Source of the DNA: JAPPHA01 sp965220985
GTDB lineage: Bacteria > Pseudomonadota > Alphaproteobacteria > Rhodobacterales > Rhodobacteraceae
DNA length: 64,000 bases
Assembly (NCBI GenBank): GCA_965220985.1
Contig: OZ244854.1
Span: 806,001-870,000, forward strand
Reading direction: 5' to 3'
The stretch's first letter is position 1; each line of letters starts with the position of its first letter. This document shows, one piece after another, positions 44,251 to 52,513 of the stretch. A program made the position numbers and the translations under genes. The notes below the pieces were generated by a model that worked only from the letters and a program-made list of their open reading frames with translations, ran no database searches and was not told the DNA's origin.

Positions 44251-45497
44251 ATCCGATCTCCTTCGTCTTTGACCCATGTCAAGAGCACCGCAATGGCAAC
44301 CAGCTTGAGGGCACAAGGCGCCAGTGCATAAGCGGCCGCCAATGCCGTGCGACCCTCGTCAACGGACGACCCCGGCTCGTAACCCATCAAGGCAAGCGCG
44401 GGCAGCGTCACTCCGGCGGCCAGGGCGAGCGCGCTTTTCTGCAGAAACGTCCAGATTGCGAAGACCTGTCCGCCGCCGCCGCGGATCCGAGCCGCCAACA
44501 TTGCCGAGGCCAGCGTCATGTCCGCGCCGAGCGCAGCGCCGGAGGCCACGATGATCACGTAGAATGCCGCAACATCGCCCGGCTCCAGCAGGTAGGCCCA
44601 CACGAACACCGGGATGGAAAGCGCCATGCCCGCTGCAAGCGTTGCCATTCGACCGATCCTGTTTGCGAGCCGCGCCCAGGCGGGAGCGGCCGCCGCAGCA
44701 GCGGCAAAAAAGACCAGCAGCATGATCCCTGCATGGGACTCCGCGACCAGGACATCAGCCACGAAAAACAGGAACAGCGTTGAGGTCACCGCGGTGGGCA
44801 GGGCGTTGACGAGGCCGAAGAAAAGAATCGGACCCACACCCGGGACACGCAGGGCATCCGCCAGGCCGGCCGATGGCAGAGACCGGCCCGAACTGCGCCA
44901 ATATCCGCGCATGCGGCTCAAGACGACCACGGCGAACAGCGCGAACACGAGGGCATAGCCTGCATGGGAATACGGAGCGCCGAGAGACACGGCCAATGCC
45001 GCCGGCGTCAGCGCGGCAAGACAGATGCCGACCAGACCGCCCGCCTCGCGCCAAAGCGCAATCCGCGTGTAGCCGCCGCCTGCAGCCTCTGCCTGGGCGA
45101 GGCCATGATCGTACAAGGCGATCTGCAGAGCGCTGAACCCGGTGAAGGCGATCAGCAGGCCAAGCGCAAGCCGGGGCAATGGTTCGCCCCAGCTTGGCGG
45201 CGCGAACAGCAGGACAAGGCCGGTGACCAGAAGTGCCCCCGACACCAGGACCCATGTCTCGCGGTGGTGCGGCCAGCGGTCCGCGAGCCGCCCGATGATC
45301 GGATCCTGCAAGCTGTCGACACCGCGCGCGGCCAGCAACACCACGCCGAGCACCGGGAGGGCGACGCCCAGTTCCTCGGCGTAGTAGCGAGGCGCGTGGA
45401 TGTAGAGCGGCAGACCGCCAAAGGCGAGCACGGCAGCGATCGCGCCAGGCGGATACAGGTCGCGCCGCGCGAGAGTGTCGGCATGCACGTCAGTCAT
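44247..45497 (-). CDS. MFS transporter (GPH-like)
   Basis: 416 residues from ATG 45497, with about twelve membrane helices. The N-terminal half resembles the glycoside-pentoside-hexuronide or sodium-symporter branch: FGGLPLYIHAPRYYAEELGV, RGVDSLQDPIIGRLADR. FFAAAAAAAPAWARLANRIGRMATLAAGMAL lies in the middle. Substrate unknown; within a lipid-stress operon it may move a lipid or precursor. It overlaps the chalcone-isomerase-like gene by eight bases. Confidence 0.8.
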   Translation of the reverse strand: MTDVHADTLARRDLYPPGAIAAVLAFGGLPLYIHAPRYYAEELGVALPVLGVVLLAARGVDSLQDPIIGRLADRWPHHRETWVLVSGALLVTGLVLLFAPPSWGEPLPRLALGLLIAFTGFSALQIALYDHGLAQAEAAGGGYTRIALWREAGGLVGICLAALTPAALAVSLGAPYSHAGYALVFALFAVVVLSRMRGYWRSSGRSLPSAGLADALRVPGVGPILFFGLVNALPTAVTSTLFLFFVADVLVAESHAGIMLLVFFAAAAAAAPAWARLANRIGRMATLAAGMALSIPVFVWAYLLEPGDVAAFYVIIVASGAALGADMTLASAMLAARIRGGGGQVFAIWTFLQKSALALAAGVTLPALALMGYEPGSSVDEGRTALAAAYALAPCALKLVAIAVLLTWVKDEGDRI

Positions 45498-46005
45498 TGC
45501 AGCGCCCCGAGAGCAGCCGGTCGCGCTTTGCCGGATACCGGCTCGATGGACCGAACCAGATGTCGAGAAACAGGTCCGCATCATGAGTGAGCGTGCCCAC
45601 CGGGTCGCCATTGAGATAGAATTGGACCTCGCCGGATCCAGCGCGCCACGCCGTGTAGCGGTCACCGGCCGACACGCTCCGCATGGCCTGTTCGAGTTCG
45701 GCTCGTGCCGCGTCGAAGCTGGCTTCCGGACGCCCCGACATGCGCGCCATTTCGGAAATCGAGGACTCGACCAGTTCGTCCCTGTTCAAGTTACGGCGAT
45801 AGGTCAGCGACAGGCCGAATTCCTGCCCTGGCAGAACCTCGGCGTCTGTCCAAAGTTCTGCCCGGTAAAGACGCAGGAACAGGAATCGGTATTCGGCGCA
45901 GCCCGATGGCCCCTCGGACGACACGCGCCCCGCCATTTCCGGCGGCGCGGCGGCTGCCATGCCAGTCACGAGCGACATGGCGAGGACCAGGACCCGCATT
46001 GTCAC
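45490..46005 (-). CDS. Chalcone-isomerase-like domain protein, secreted
   Basis: 171 residues with an N-terminal signal peptide (MRVLVLAMSLVTGMAAAAPPE). The body has FLFLRLYRAELWTD, SLTYRRNLNRDELVESSISEM and a C-terminal FLDIWFGPSSRYPAKRDRLL, the pattern of the bacterial chalcone-isomerase-like family whose members bind fatty acids in related folds. It probably acts in the periplasm. The GTG at 46005 overlaps the DUF1365 stop; ATG 45999 is the alternative start. Enzymatic activity is not known for this family. Confidence 0.7.
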   Translation of the reverse strand: MTMRVLVLAMSLVTGMAAAAPPEMAGRVSSEGPSGCAEYRFLFLRLYRAELWTDAEVLPGQEFGLSLTYRRNLNRDELVESSISEMARMSGRPEASFDAARAELEQAMRSVSAGDRYTAWRAGSGEVQFYLNGDPVGTLTHDADLFLDIWFGPSSRYPAKRDRLLSGRCND

Positions 46006-46766
46006 GTGATGCTCTTCTGAGGCGGTTCGGGCCGCCGCCGGTAACGGACGCCCTTCCGCCAGAGTCTGAACGCTTGCCAGTGAATGAGCGCCGTCATGCG
46101 GGCGGCACCGAACGGGCGGCGAAGAAGTGCACGGGCAAGTTCCCGGTCCGTCAAAGGTCTGCGCAATCCTGCAATCGAGGTGTCAAGCCCACCACCTTCC
46201 GCATCGTCGTAGACGATCCTGACAGAGACACGCGCATCGTCGACGAGGAACCGGAAGCGGTATTGGCCCGTCATGTCGAAAAATGGCGAGACGTGCAGGC
46301 GTTTCGCCGAGACCGTCCAGCAGTCCGGCGCGATGTCGGCGCCGTCTTCGCCCGTGCAAAAATAGCCGTGGCGATCGCCGAACGTGTTGTGGACCTCGGC
46401 GAGCACGGCGCGAAGATTCCCGGCAGCCCCCATCAAGAACCAGAAACTGACCGGATTGAACGTGTAGTGCCAGTAGCGCGGATGGGTCAGCAACAGCACG
46501 CGGTCAATGCCGTCGATTCCTGCATCGGCGGCCAGTCGTCGGGCGCCTTCGACACCATGGCAGTCGGCGACCCCGTGGTCGGACAGCCGAAGTGACACCA
46601 GGTTGGGCCGGCCGAACGAAAACATTCGCGGGCCCGGATCCTGCCCGAGGAGGACCGCTTCATCGAGAAGCAGGTAGTCGACCGAATACGCGAATCGGTT
46701 GTCCACGGGGCTCTGCCGGACATGGCTGACCCTGGCCGGAACGATCGAGGATTCAGCTATGCCCAT
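46002..46766 (-). CDS. DUF1365 family protein
   Basis: 254 residues starting MGIAESSIVPARVSHVRQSP. The DUF1365 hallmark is LLTHPRYWHYTFNPVSFWFLM near residue 95, followed by AVLAEVHNTFGDRHGYF and KRLHVSPFFDM, features that in this family resemble acyl-chain-modifying or carotenoid-type proteins. DUF1365 genes nearly always accompany the FAD oxidoreductase and Cfa-like methyltransferase. It overlaps both neighbours, by 10 and 4 bases. Confidence 0.85.
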   Translation of the reverse strand: MGIAESSIVPARVSHVRQSPVDNRFAYSVDYLLLDEAVLLGQDPGPRMFSFGRPNLVSLRLSDHGVADCHGVEGARRLAADAGIDGIDRVLLLTHPRYWHYTFNPVSFWFLMGAAGNLRAVLAEVHNTFGDRHGYFCTGEDGADIAPDCWTVSAKRLHVSPFFDMTGQYRFRFLVDDARVSVRIVYDDAEGGGLDTSIAGLRRPLTDRELARALLRRPFGAARMTALIHWQAFRLWRKGVRYRRRPEPPQKSIT

Positions 46767-48058
46767 GGCGGGACTACCCCCAGTGAAGCGGCGACGCGAA
46801 CCGCGCTCGCGATGCCATCTTCGTGGAACCCTGTTCCGGTCCACGCCCCGCAGTACCAAGTTTCGGCACGGCCCTGGATCGACGGAAGAGCCGCTTGAGC
46901 GGCGATCGTGCCGGCGTCGTATTGCGGGTGGTCGAACGAGTGGTCGTCGAGGATTCGGGATTCTTCGATCGGGACTGCCGGATTGAGCGTGGCGAATATC
47001 GGAGTGTCGTTCGAAATGTTCTGGAGCGAGTTCATCCAGTAGGTGACCGAGGCACGTTCTTCGTCGATTTGCGAATTCGCGAGGTAAACCCAGCTCGACC
47101 AGCAACGCCGCCGCCGCGGCATGAGTCCCGCATCGGTGTGGAGCACGATCCTGTTGCGCCGGAACGGGATGCGACCGAGGATGCTTCGTTCATCTGGGTC
47201 GGCATCGCCCAGGATCGCAAGCACGGTATCCGCATGGCACGCGAACACGACCGTGTCGAAACGTTCCGCTTCCTGACCGGCTGCCCTGACGTCAACGCCG
47301 TCCTGACGGCGCGTGACGGCCTCGACCGGCGCCCGCAGGCGCAACTCCGCACTCATGCTGGCAATCAGCTTCGAGACGTAGTTGCGCGAGCCGCCATCAA
47401 CGGTCCACCAGTCATGCTGGCCGTTGACAGACAGGAGGCCGTGGTTTTCAAAGAAGCGGGTCAGCACGCAAGCCGGAAAGTTCAGCATCTCCGCGCGTGG
47501 AGTGGACCAGATCGCGCCGCTCATCGGCAACAGATAATAGCGCTCGAACCAGGGACCGAGTCGCCGATGGCGAATGAGCTCGCCCAACGTGAGGTCGGGC
47601 TTGTCACTGGCATCTGCCAGCGCGGTGCGGTTAAAGGTCATGATGTCGCGGATCATGCGCCAGAAACGGGGCTTCAGTGCATTGGTCGGCTGGGCCAGCG
47701 CAGCTCGAATGTCGCGACCGCCATACTCCAGCTCTCCGCCATTGACGGAAACCGCGAACGACATGTCGCTGCGACAGGTCGGCACGTCGAGCCGCTCGAA
47801 AAGCTGGCACAGGTGCGGGTAATTGACGCGGTTGAAGACGATAAAGCCTGTGTCCACGGGGATGTCGCGTCCGCCGGTGCGTGCGGTGACGGTCCTCGCA
47901 TGGCCTCCCGGGCGATCCGCTGCCTCGAACAGGACGACGTCGTGAGCGCGCGACAATAGCCATGCGGCGCCGAGGCCGGAAATGCCCGAACCGATCACGG
48001 CGACCTTGCGGCGGCGGCGGCCATCCAGACCCGGATTGTCTGCGTTTTTGTGTTTCAT
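46757..48058 (-). CDS. FAD-dependent oxidoreductase (amine-oxidase/desaturase-like)
   Basis: 433 residues. The FAD-binding Rossmann motif is VAVIGSGISGLGAAWLLSRAHDVVLFEAADRPGGHARTV near residues 19-57. VDTGFIVFNRVNYPHL and the C-terminal WYCGAWTGTGFHEDGIASAVRVA complete the flavoprotein amine-oxidase-like fold. Proteins of this subgroup, next to DUF1365 and Cfa-like genes, are linked to unsaturated or furan fatty acid formation. It is the first gene of the operon; its ATG lies 5 nt from a candidate -10 element, so the transcript may be leaderless. Confidence 0.85.
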   Translation of the reverse strand: MKHKNADNPGLDGRRRRKVAVIGSGISGLGAAWLLSRAHDVVLFEAADRPGGHARTVTARTGGRDIPVDTGFIVFNRVNYPHLCQLFERLDVPTCRSDMSFAVSVNGGELEYGGRDIRAALAQPTNALKPRFWRMIRDIMTFNRTALADASDKPDLTLGELIRHRRLGPWFERYYLLPMSGAIWSTPRAEMLNFPACVLTRFFENHGLLSVNGQHDWWTVDGGSRNYVSKLIASMSAELRLRAPVEAVTRRQDGVDVRAAGQEAERFDTVVFACHADTVLAILGDADPDERSILGRIPFRRNRIVLHTDAGLMPRRRRCWSSWVYLANSQIDEERASVTYWMNSLQNISNDTPIFATLNPAVPIEESRILDDHSFDHPQYDAGTIAAQAALPSIQGRAETWYCGAWTGTGFHEDGIASAVRVAASLGVVPPWA

Positions 48059-48063
48059 CGATT

Positions 48064-48140
48064 ACAATACGCAGGAAACGCGCTGTCGGTTCACTGTCGC
48101 AGCAAAAAAGTGAACCGAAGCGGCAGCGCTTGCGTATAAC
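48064..48140. promoter_or_regulatory. Mirror-image divergent ECF-type promoters
   Basis: On the plus strand TGAACC (48111-48116), 18 nt, TATAAC (48135-48140). On the minus strand TGAACC (complement of 48088-48093), 18 nt, TATTGT (complement of 48064-48069). The two -35 elements lie within the inverted repeat CGGTTCACT (48087-48095) and AGTGAACCG (48109-48117), separated by 13 bases. Each -10 ends 5 nt before its start codon. The pattern resembles sigma-E promoters of Rhodobacter, whose -35 is TGATC-like, so one sigma factor would drive both operons. Confidence 0.7.
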
Positions 48141-48145
48141 AGGGT

Positions 48146-48823
48146 ATGACACGCGAAAGCAGGATCATTCCGTTTCGTCGCCACCGCCGTTCGACGGCGT
48201 CGGGCGGTGCACCCTCGTGCAATGAACAGGTGAGCGCGGAGACCGGTGCGGATCAAGGGGGCAGCGAATCCGACCGCATGGCGACTCTGCTTGATTCTGT
48301 CGCCACGCAGGGAGACCGGGAAGCGTTCACGGCCCTGTTTCGACACTTCGCTCCCCGCGTGAAGGCTTACCTCCAGCGTGCGGGAGGTCGAGTCGAAGGG
48401 GTTGACGATGTCCTGCAGGATGTCTTCGCCACCATCTGGCGAAAAGCCGGGCAGTATGACAGCCAGCGCGCTCCAGTTGCTGCATGGATCTTCGCCATCG
48501 CGCGCAACCGGCGCATCGACGCCTTTCGGCGCCAGCGCCGACCGGAGTTCGATGCCGAGGATCCCGCCTTCTGGCCCGACCCGCCAATTGAAGGCGAGGA
48601 AGCGGTCGCAGTTCGACAGCGCACCGAAGCTGTCCAAGCCGCCCTCGCTCATTTGAGCGACGAACAACGCGCAGTTCTGCATCTTTCGTTCTACCAGGGC
48701 GAGAGTTACGCGGACATTGCGGTTCGCCTTGGAATTCCAATCGGCACGGTCAAGTCACGGGCCCGTTTGGCATTCGGTCGCCTTCGCGGCCACCTCGGCC
48801 CGCAACGCGAGGGGTTGCAATGA
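48146..48823 (+). CDS. rpoE: ECF RNA polymerase sigma factor, RpoE/ECF11-like
   Basis: 225 residues from ATG 48146. Region 2 is FTALFRHFAPRVKAYLQRAGG through DVLQDVFATIWRKAGQYD and RAPVAAWIFAIARNRRIDAFRR; region 4 is LAHLSDEQRAVLHLSFYQGESYADIAVRLGIPIGTVKSRARLAFGRLR. The partner is ChrR, encoded in the overlapping next gene, as in Rhodobacter where the pair responds to singlet oxygen. The first 44 residues are basic, serine-rich and outside the family. Starting at M45 (48278) would give 181 residues, a standard ECF length. The start is therefore open, and the promoter geometry matters for it. Confidence 0.9.
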   Translation: MTRESRIIPFRRHRRSTASGGAPSCNEQVSAETGADQGGSESDRMATLLDSVATQGDREAFTALFRHFAPRVKAYLQRAGGRVEGVDDVLQDVFATIWRKAGQYDSQRAPVAAWIFAIARNRRIDAFRRQRRPEFDAEDPAFWPDPPIEGEEAVAVRQRTEAVQAALAHLSDEQRAVLHLSFYQGESYADIAVRLGIPIGTVKSRARLAFGRLRGHLGPQREGLQ

Positions 48824-49485
48824 AGATCGAACACCATGTCGGCGAGGACTTGCTCCTGGCCTACGCAGCCGGCACGCTGGACGAGGCGACGTCGTTGCTC
48901 GTTGCCACGCACCTAGCGCTTTGTCCGGCCTGTCGGGCCGACCTCGAACTCGCCGAGACCATCGGGGGGATTCTGATCGAGAGGACGGATGGTGCTGTTT
49001 CGGCGGATGAAGGCATCCTCGAAGCGGTCGTCGGCACCCCGGACAACACGGTGTCGCCCCGAGAGACTTCGGGACAGACGTCCATTGATGTCCGTTGCGG
49101 GGCATTCGTGCTGCCGCAGCCGCTGCGGGATTATGCCGGCGGGGACAGTGCCGAACTGGCTTGGCGCGCGGTTGGCGGCGGCATCCGGAAGTTTGCTCTC
49201 AAGACGAGCGATTCGGGCGCAACGGCGATGTTGCTTTCCATACCGGCCGGCAAAGCGGTCCCCGATCACGGCCACCACGGCTTCGAAGCGACTTTGGTTC
49301 TTGCTGGGTCGTTCTACGACCGAGGCACTTGGTATCGACGGGGCGATGTCGAGATTGCCGATCAGGGGGTCGTGCACCAGCCCATGGCGGGACCGGAGGA
49401 AGATTGCATCTGTCTTGCCGTGACCGACGCCCCCTTGAGATTCAGCAACCTGATCCCGCGCTTGCTTCAGCCGTTCTTGTTTTAG
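48820..49485 (+). CDS. chrR: ChrR-type zinc anti-sigma factor with cupin domain
   Basis: 221 residues, starting at ATG 48820 that overlaps the rpoE stop, with GAGGGG as ribosome site. The N-terminal zinc anti-sigma domain has H6, H31, C35 and C38 (HLALCPAC). The C-terminal cupin carries a second metal site with HGHHGFE near residues 150-156 and a histidine in VVHQP. The zinc domain holds the sigma factor inactive; in Rhodobacter sphaeroides the cupin is needed for the response to singlet oxygen, after which ChrR is degraded. All key residues are present, so the switch looks functional. Confidence 0.95.
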   Translation: MKIEHHVGEDLLLAYAAGTLDEATSLLVATHLALCPACRADLELAETIGGILIERTDGAVSADEGILEAVVGTPDNTVSPRETSGQTSIDVRCGAFVLPQPLRDYAGGDSAELAWRAVGGGIRKFALKTSDSGATAMLLSIPAGKAVPDHGHHGFEATLVLAGSFYDRGTWYRRGDVEIADQGVVHQPMAGPEEDCICLAVTDAPLRFSNLIPRLLQPFLF

Positions 49486-50033
49486 AGCCTTTTGCAAGAC
49501 TCTCGGGGTGTACTTCTCGGCACCGCCGTGAGCGTGCGCGAGGACACCGAAATTCGGTGGTTTTCGGTGCCAAACGGGTGTGTGACCAGAGGGCGCGGCC
49601 CCGTTCCACTATCGCAAAGAACTGTTCCGCGACATTCTGGATGACAGTCGCGACAATCTGGGTGACAGTCCTGCGGCAATTAAAGTGACAGCAGCGTCAA
49701 TCTGGATGAGAGTCCCGCGATTGGAGTCGAAATGGAGAGTGCGAATCTGTTTGCGCGGCCATCAAGTCTGGCGAATGGTCGCGACTGTTGGCACAGCGCG
49801 AAACCGGAAACGAACGTCTGTATGGCCAATTGCAATTCTGTCGTTACGCTTACGTCGTGACTGGCAAGGTCGGCGCTTGGAACTACACCGACGGTCTCAC
49901 CAACCATTGCAGGCTTGCATCGGCAACGCAAATCTGCGGCCCGTACGACCGTCGGTCCGCGACATCTCTCGGCGCAAGGTCTTGTTGAAGATTGCGAAAT
50001 CCGACGACAGCCGTCGCCAGGGCTGGTTCGCGG
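49486..50033 (+). other. Intergenic debris between chrR and the brnTA remnant
   Basis: No credible gene. A short plus-strand frame at 49788-49988 has no recognised similarity. The interval contains the degenerate 22-bp repeats described separately. Confidence 0.4.
49634..49722 (+). repeat. Four imperfect tandem copies of a 22-bp repeat
   Basis: Units begin at 49634, 49656, 49679 and 49700 and follow ATCTGGATGACAGTC plus a CGCG-like tail: TTCTGGATGACAGTC, ATCTGGGTGACAGTC, ATTAAAGTGACAG and ATCTGGATGAGAGTC. Multiple short repeats of this kind occur at the ends of IS21-like elements, but no transposase gene is present. A related sequence, CGTCAATCTGGA, recurs at 52581-52592. Confidence 0.5.
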
Positions 50034-50138
50034 CGTGACAATTGTGCTCGTGGCACACACGATCGCTGGGGAAGAATCGATGATAGTCACGCGGACGATT
50101 GCAGCCCGACGCGGAACGGAAAGTGAGACGAAGACGAC
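50034..50138 (+). pseudogene. C-terminal remnant of a BrnT-type toxin
   Basis: From the GTG at 50034 the frame reads VTIVLVAHTIAGEESMIVTR, then TIAARRG. This resembles the end of BrnT (VVAHT......IRIISARRAT). The N-terminal half is not recognised, and the frame runs on into the antitoxin gene. It stands directly before a dead BrnA gene, which supports the reading. The match is short. Confidence 0.4.
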
Positions 50139-50582
50139 ATGGAAACGGTTTCGTACACACACGAGACGCTTCCCGAATAGACGGAAGCCCAGGAACGCGA
50201 ACTGAAGCGCCTGTCGGCCATGACCGACGATGACATCGACACCAGCGAAATCCCGGAACTGGTCGATGCCCCGCTGGGCGAAGTGAAGCGGGGCGTCTTC
50301 TACCGACCGATGAAGTAGCAGATCACGACACGCGTCGATGTGGATGTTCGTGCGTGGCTCGGGTCAGGCGGCACGGGCCACCAATCGAGGATGAACGTGA
50401 CTCCGAGGAAGGCAATGCTGGACGCCAGGTGGCAATGGCCCATCATGAAACCCGTCGAACAAGGTCGCTTGCCGCGAGAGATGCAACTGAAACCTGACGC
50501 AGCGAGTATCCGCGACACGCGACACAAGAGCATGTGCCTGGATTCCAAGAGTCACCCGACGCCCGCTTCAAGGTCGCGGTGA
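50139..50582 (+). pseudogene. BrnA-type antitoxin with two in-frame amber stops
   Basis: From ATG 50139 the frame reads METVSYTHETLPE, TAG (50178-50180), then KRLSAMTDDDIDTSEIPELV and RGVFYRPMK, TAG (50316-50318), then QITTRVDVDVRAWLGSGGTG followed by HQSRMNV. Intact BrnA-like antitoxins read DDDIDTSDIPE...RGRFYRPVKKQITARVDADVLAWLKSQGKGYQTRMN, so the second stop replaces a lysine (AAG to TAG). There are no frameshifts, and everything else is aligned. The frame stays open to 50582, beyond the usual family end. Confidence 0.65.
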
Positions 50583-50693
50583 TCCGTTGCGTCACCGATC
50601 AAGTGGACTGAGACGCATTCACCGCAAAACGAAGATCGACGTGACGATTACCCGTGCATCGCAGCCAGCAGCCCCATGCACACCCGCTCGGCC

Positions 50694-51059
50694 TCAACCG
50701 CAGGAAATGCGTGAAACTATTGGGCCGTCTGGTTCGTCGGTTATCCAAATGTTCAACCTGGTCGAAACGTAATCGGTTGTCGCCGCCGTCTCTGGGCCCA
50801 AGATCCTGTGCTCTGGCGGAAGGAGAACGAATTCGAGCATCGACTCGGTCATGCCAACCAGGATCCGGTAGTTTTCGAGGTCGCACATCTCTTCGACGAC
50901 AGAGGCCTGGGTGACCGTTACTTCTTCGGCAACAACAACTTCTTGAACGACAGCATCCTGGACTGCGGCGTCGCGGGGAGCCTCGCACGCCGCAAGGCCC
51001 AAGCCGACCGCTGCTGCCAGTGTCAGGATGAAACTGTGCGCCGCACTGCGTCCCGCCAT
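50694..51059 (-). CDS. Lipoprotein with I78-type peptidase inhibitor domain
   Basis: 121 residues. The signal peptide ends in a lipobox (GLAAC, cysteine at 25), so it is a lipid-anchored envelope protein. The C-terminal part has CDLENYRILVGMTESMLEF, VLLPPEHRILGPETA, and RLNIWITDEPDGPIVSRISCG, which fits the I78 family of small serine-protease inhibitors with a conserved CG at the end. Between anchor and domain is a run rich in V, E and A. Its start overlaps the end of glpK by 37 bp, so it depends on that transcript. Confidence 0.65.
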   Translation of the reverse strand: MAGRSAAHSFILTLAAAVGLGLAACEAPRDAAVQDAVVQEVVVAEEVTVTQASVVEEMCDLENYRILVGMTESMLEFVLLPPEHRILGPETAATTDYVSTRLNIWITDEPDGPIVSRISCG

Positions 51060-52513
51060 CTGTCGTACGCCCTGTTTCTGATCGAGTCCGACATGTTCGG
51101 CTCAAAACGCCGATCAAGGGACCAGTTTTTCGAGAACTCTTGGGGTCCCCCATACAGACCGACATGCCAACCCGCAAGCCAAGCGGCCCCCAGGGCCGTG
51201 GTCTCGGTGATGCTTGGGCGGTCGACCGGGGCGCCCAACTGGTCGGCGAGTGCCTGCATCACCCATTGGTTCGCTGTCATTCCACCGTCGACTCTCAGGA
51301 TCGTATCCGGCGAAGTTGCGTCCTGAACGGACCAGTCGCTCTTCATCGCCTCGACAAGATCTCGCGTCTGAAACGCCACGCTTTCAAGCGCGGCCTTCGC
51401 GATCTCCGCAGGACCGGTGTTGCGAGTCAGACCGAAAATGCTGCCGCGGCAGTCAGGATCCCAGTATGGCGCGCCCAAACCCGTGAAGGCAGGGACCAAG
51501 GTCACGCTCTGCTCGGAGTCGGCCACCTGCGCCAAGTCTGCGGTTTCCGACGCCGACTCGATCAATCCCAGCCCATCGCGCAGCCATTGGACGACGGCGC
51601 CCGCGATGAAGATCGAACCTTCAAGCGCATAGGTGACGTCACCTCCGAAGCTGCTCGCGATCGTGGTCAGCAGCCGGTTGTTCGAATGAACCGCGTCCTT
51701 GCCGGTGTTCATGAGAACGAAGCAGCCTGTTCCATAGGTCGACTTCAGCATTCCCGGCTCGAAGCAGGCCTGCCCGATCGCGGCTGCCTGCTGATCACCG
51801 GCAACGCCTGCAATCGGGATCTCGTGACCAAGAATGTCCGCCGAACTGACACCGAAATCTCCCGAACAGTCCCTGACTTCGGGCAGCATGACCGCCGGGA
51901 TGTCCAGCATGTCCAGTATGTGGGAGTCCCAGCAATTCTCGCGAATGTTGTACAATAGCGTTCGCGATGCGTTGGTCGCATCGGTTGCGTGAACCGCTCC
52001 ATTGGTCAGCCGCCAGATCAGAAAACTGTCCACCGTGCCGAACAGCAGTTCGCCCGCCTTCGCCCGGTCGCGAAGCGATGCATCTGAATCGAGCAACCAT
52101 TTCAGCTTGGTTCCGGAAAAGTAGGGATCGAGCAGAAGCCCGGTTCGGGCGGTGACATCGGGCTCGAGGCCTTCGTCCTTGAGGCGGGCACAGAGTTCGG
52201 AGGTTCTGCGGTCCTGCCACACTATGGCGTTTGCCACCGCTTTGCCCGTTTTCCTGTCCCACACCACGACTGTCTCTCGCTGGTTGGTGATGCCGATCGC
52301 CGAAATCGTGGCGTTCTCGACTTGTGAGATCGCGTCGCGGCATGTCTCGATTGTGCTTGACCAGATGGCCTCGGGGTCGTGTTCGACCCAACCGGAGGCG
52401 GGGAAGATCTGCGGAAACTCCTTTTGGGAAACAGCCACCGGTTTTAGGAATCGATCGAACACGATGGCCCGGCTCGACGTTGTTCCCTGATCGATGGCAA
52501 CAATATGCGACAT
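51023..52513 (-). CDS. glpK: Glycerol kinase
   Basis: 496 residues from ATG 52513, preceded by GGGGAGG. It makes glycerol 3-phosphate from glycerol and ATP. FGGY-family motifs are AIDQGTTSSRAIVFD at the N terminus, TNQRETVVVWDRKTG, NAIVWQDRRT, GTVDSFLIWRLT, GVAGDQQAAAIGQ, STYGTGCFVLMNTG, FTGLGAPYWDPDCRGSIFGLTR and RVDGGMTANQWVMQ. Genes for glycerol transport or glycerol-3-phosphate dehydrogenase are not adjacent. Confidence 0.95.
   Translation of the reverse strand: MSHIVAIDQGTTSSRAIVFDRFLKPVAVSQKEFPQIFPASGWVEHDPEAIWSSTIETCRDAISQVENATISAIGITNQRETVVVWDRKTGKAVANAIVWQDRRTSELCARLKDEGLEPDVTARTGLLLDPYFSGTKLKWLLDSDASLRDRAKAGELLFGTVDSFLIWRLTNGAVHATDATNASRTLLYNIRENCWDSHILDMLDIPAVMLPEVRDCSGDFGVSSADILGHEIPIAGVAGDQQAAAIGQACFEPGMLKSTYGTGCFVLMNTGKDAVHSNNRLLTTIASSFGGDVTYALEGSIFIAGAVVQWLRDGLGLIESASETADLAQVADSEQSVTLVPAFTGLGAPYWDPDCRGSIFGLTRNTGPAEIAKAALESVAFQTRDLVEAMKSDWSVQDATSPDTILRVDGGMTANQWVMQALADQLGAPVDRPSITETTALGAAWLAGWHVGLYGGPQEFSKNWSLDRRFEPNMSDSIRNRAYDRWRDAVRRTVSS

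Noticed and set aside
49788..49988. 66-codon plus-strand frame after the tandem repeat
   Set aside because: No ribosome site, no motif, and it lies in a stretch of degraded DNA.
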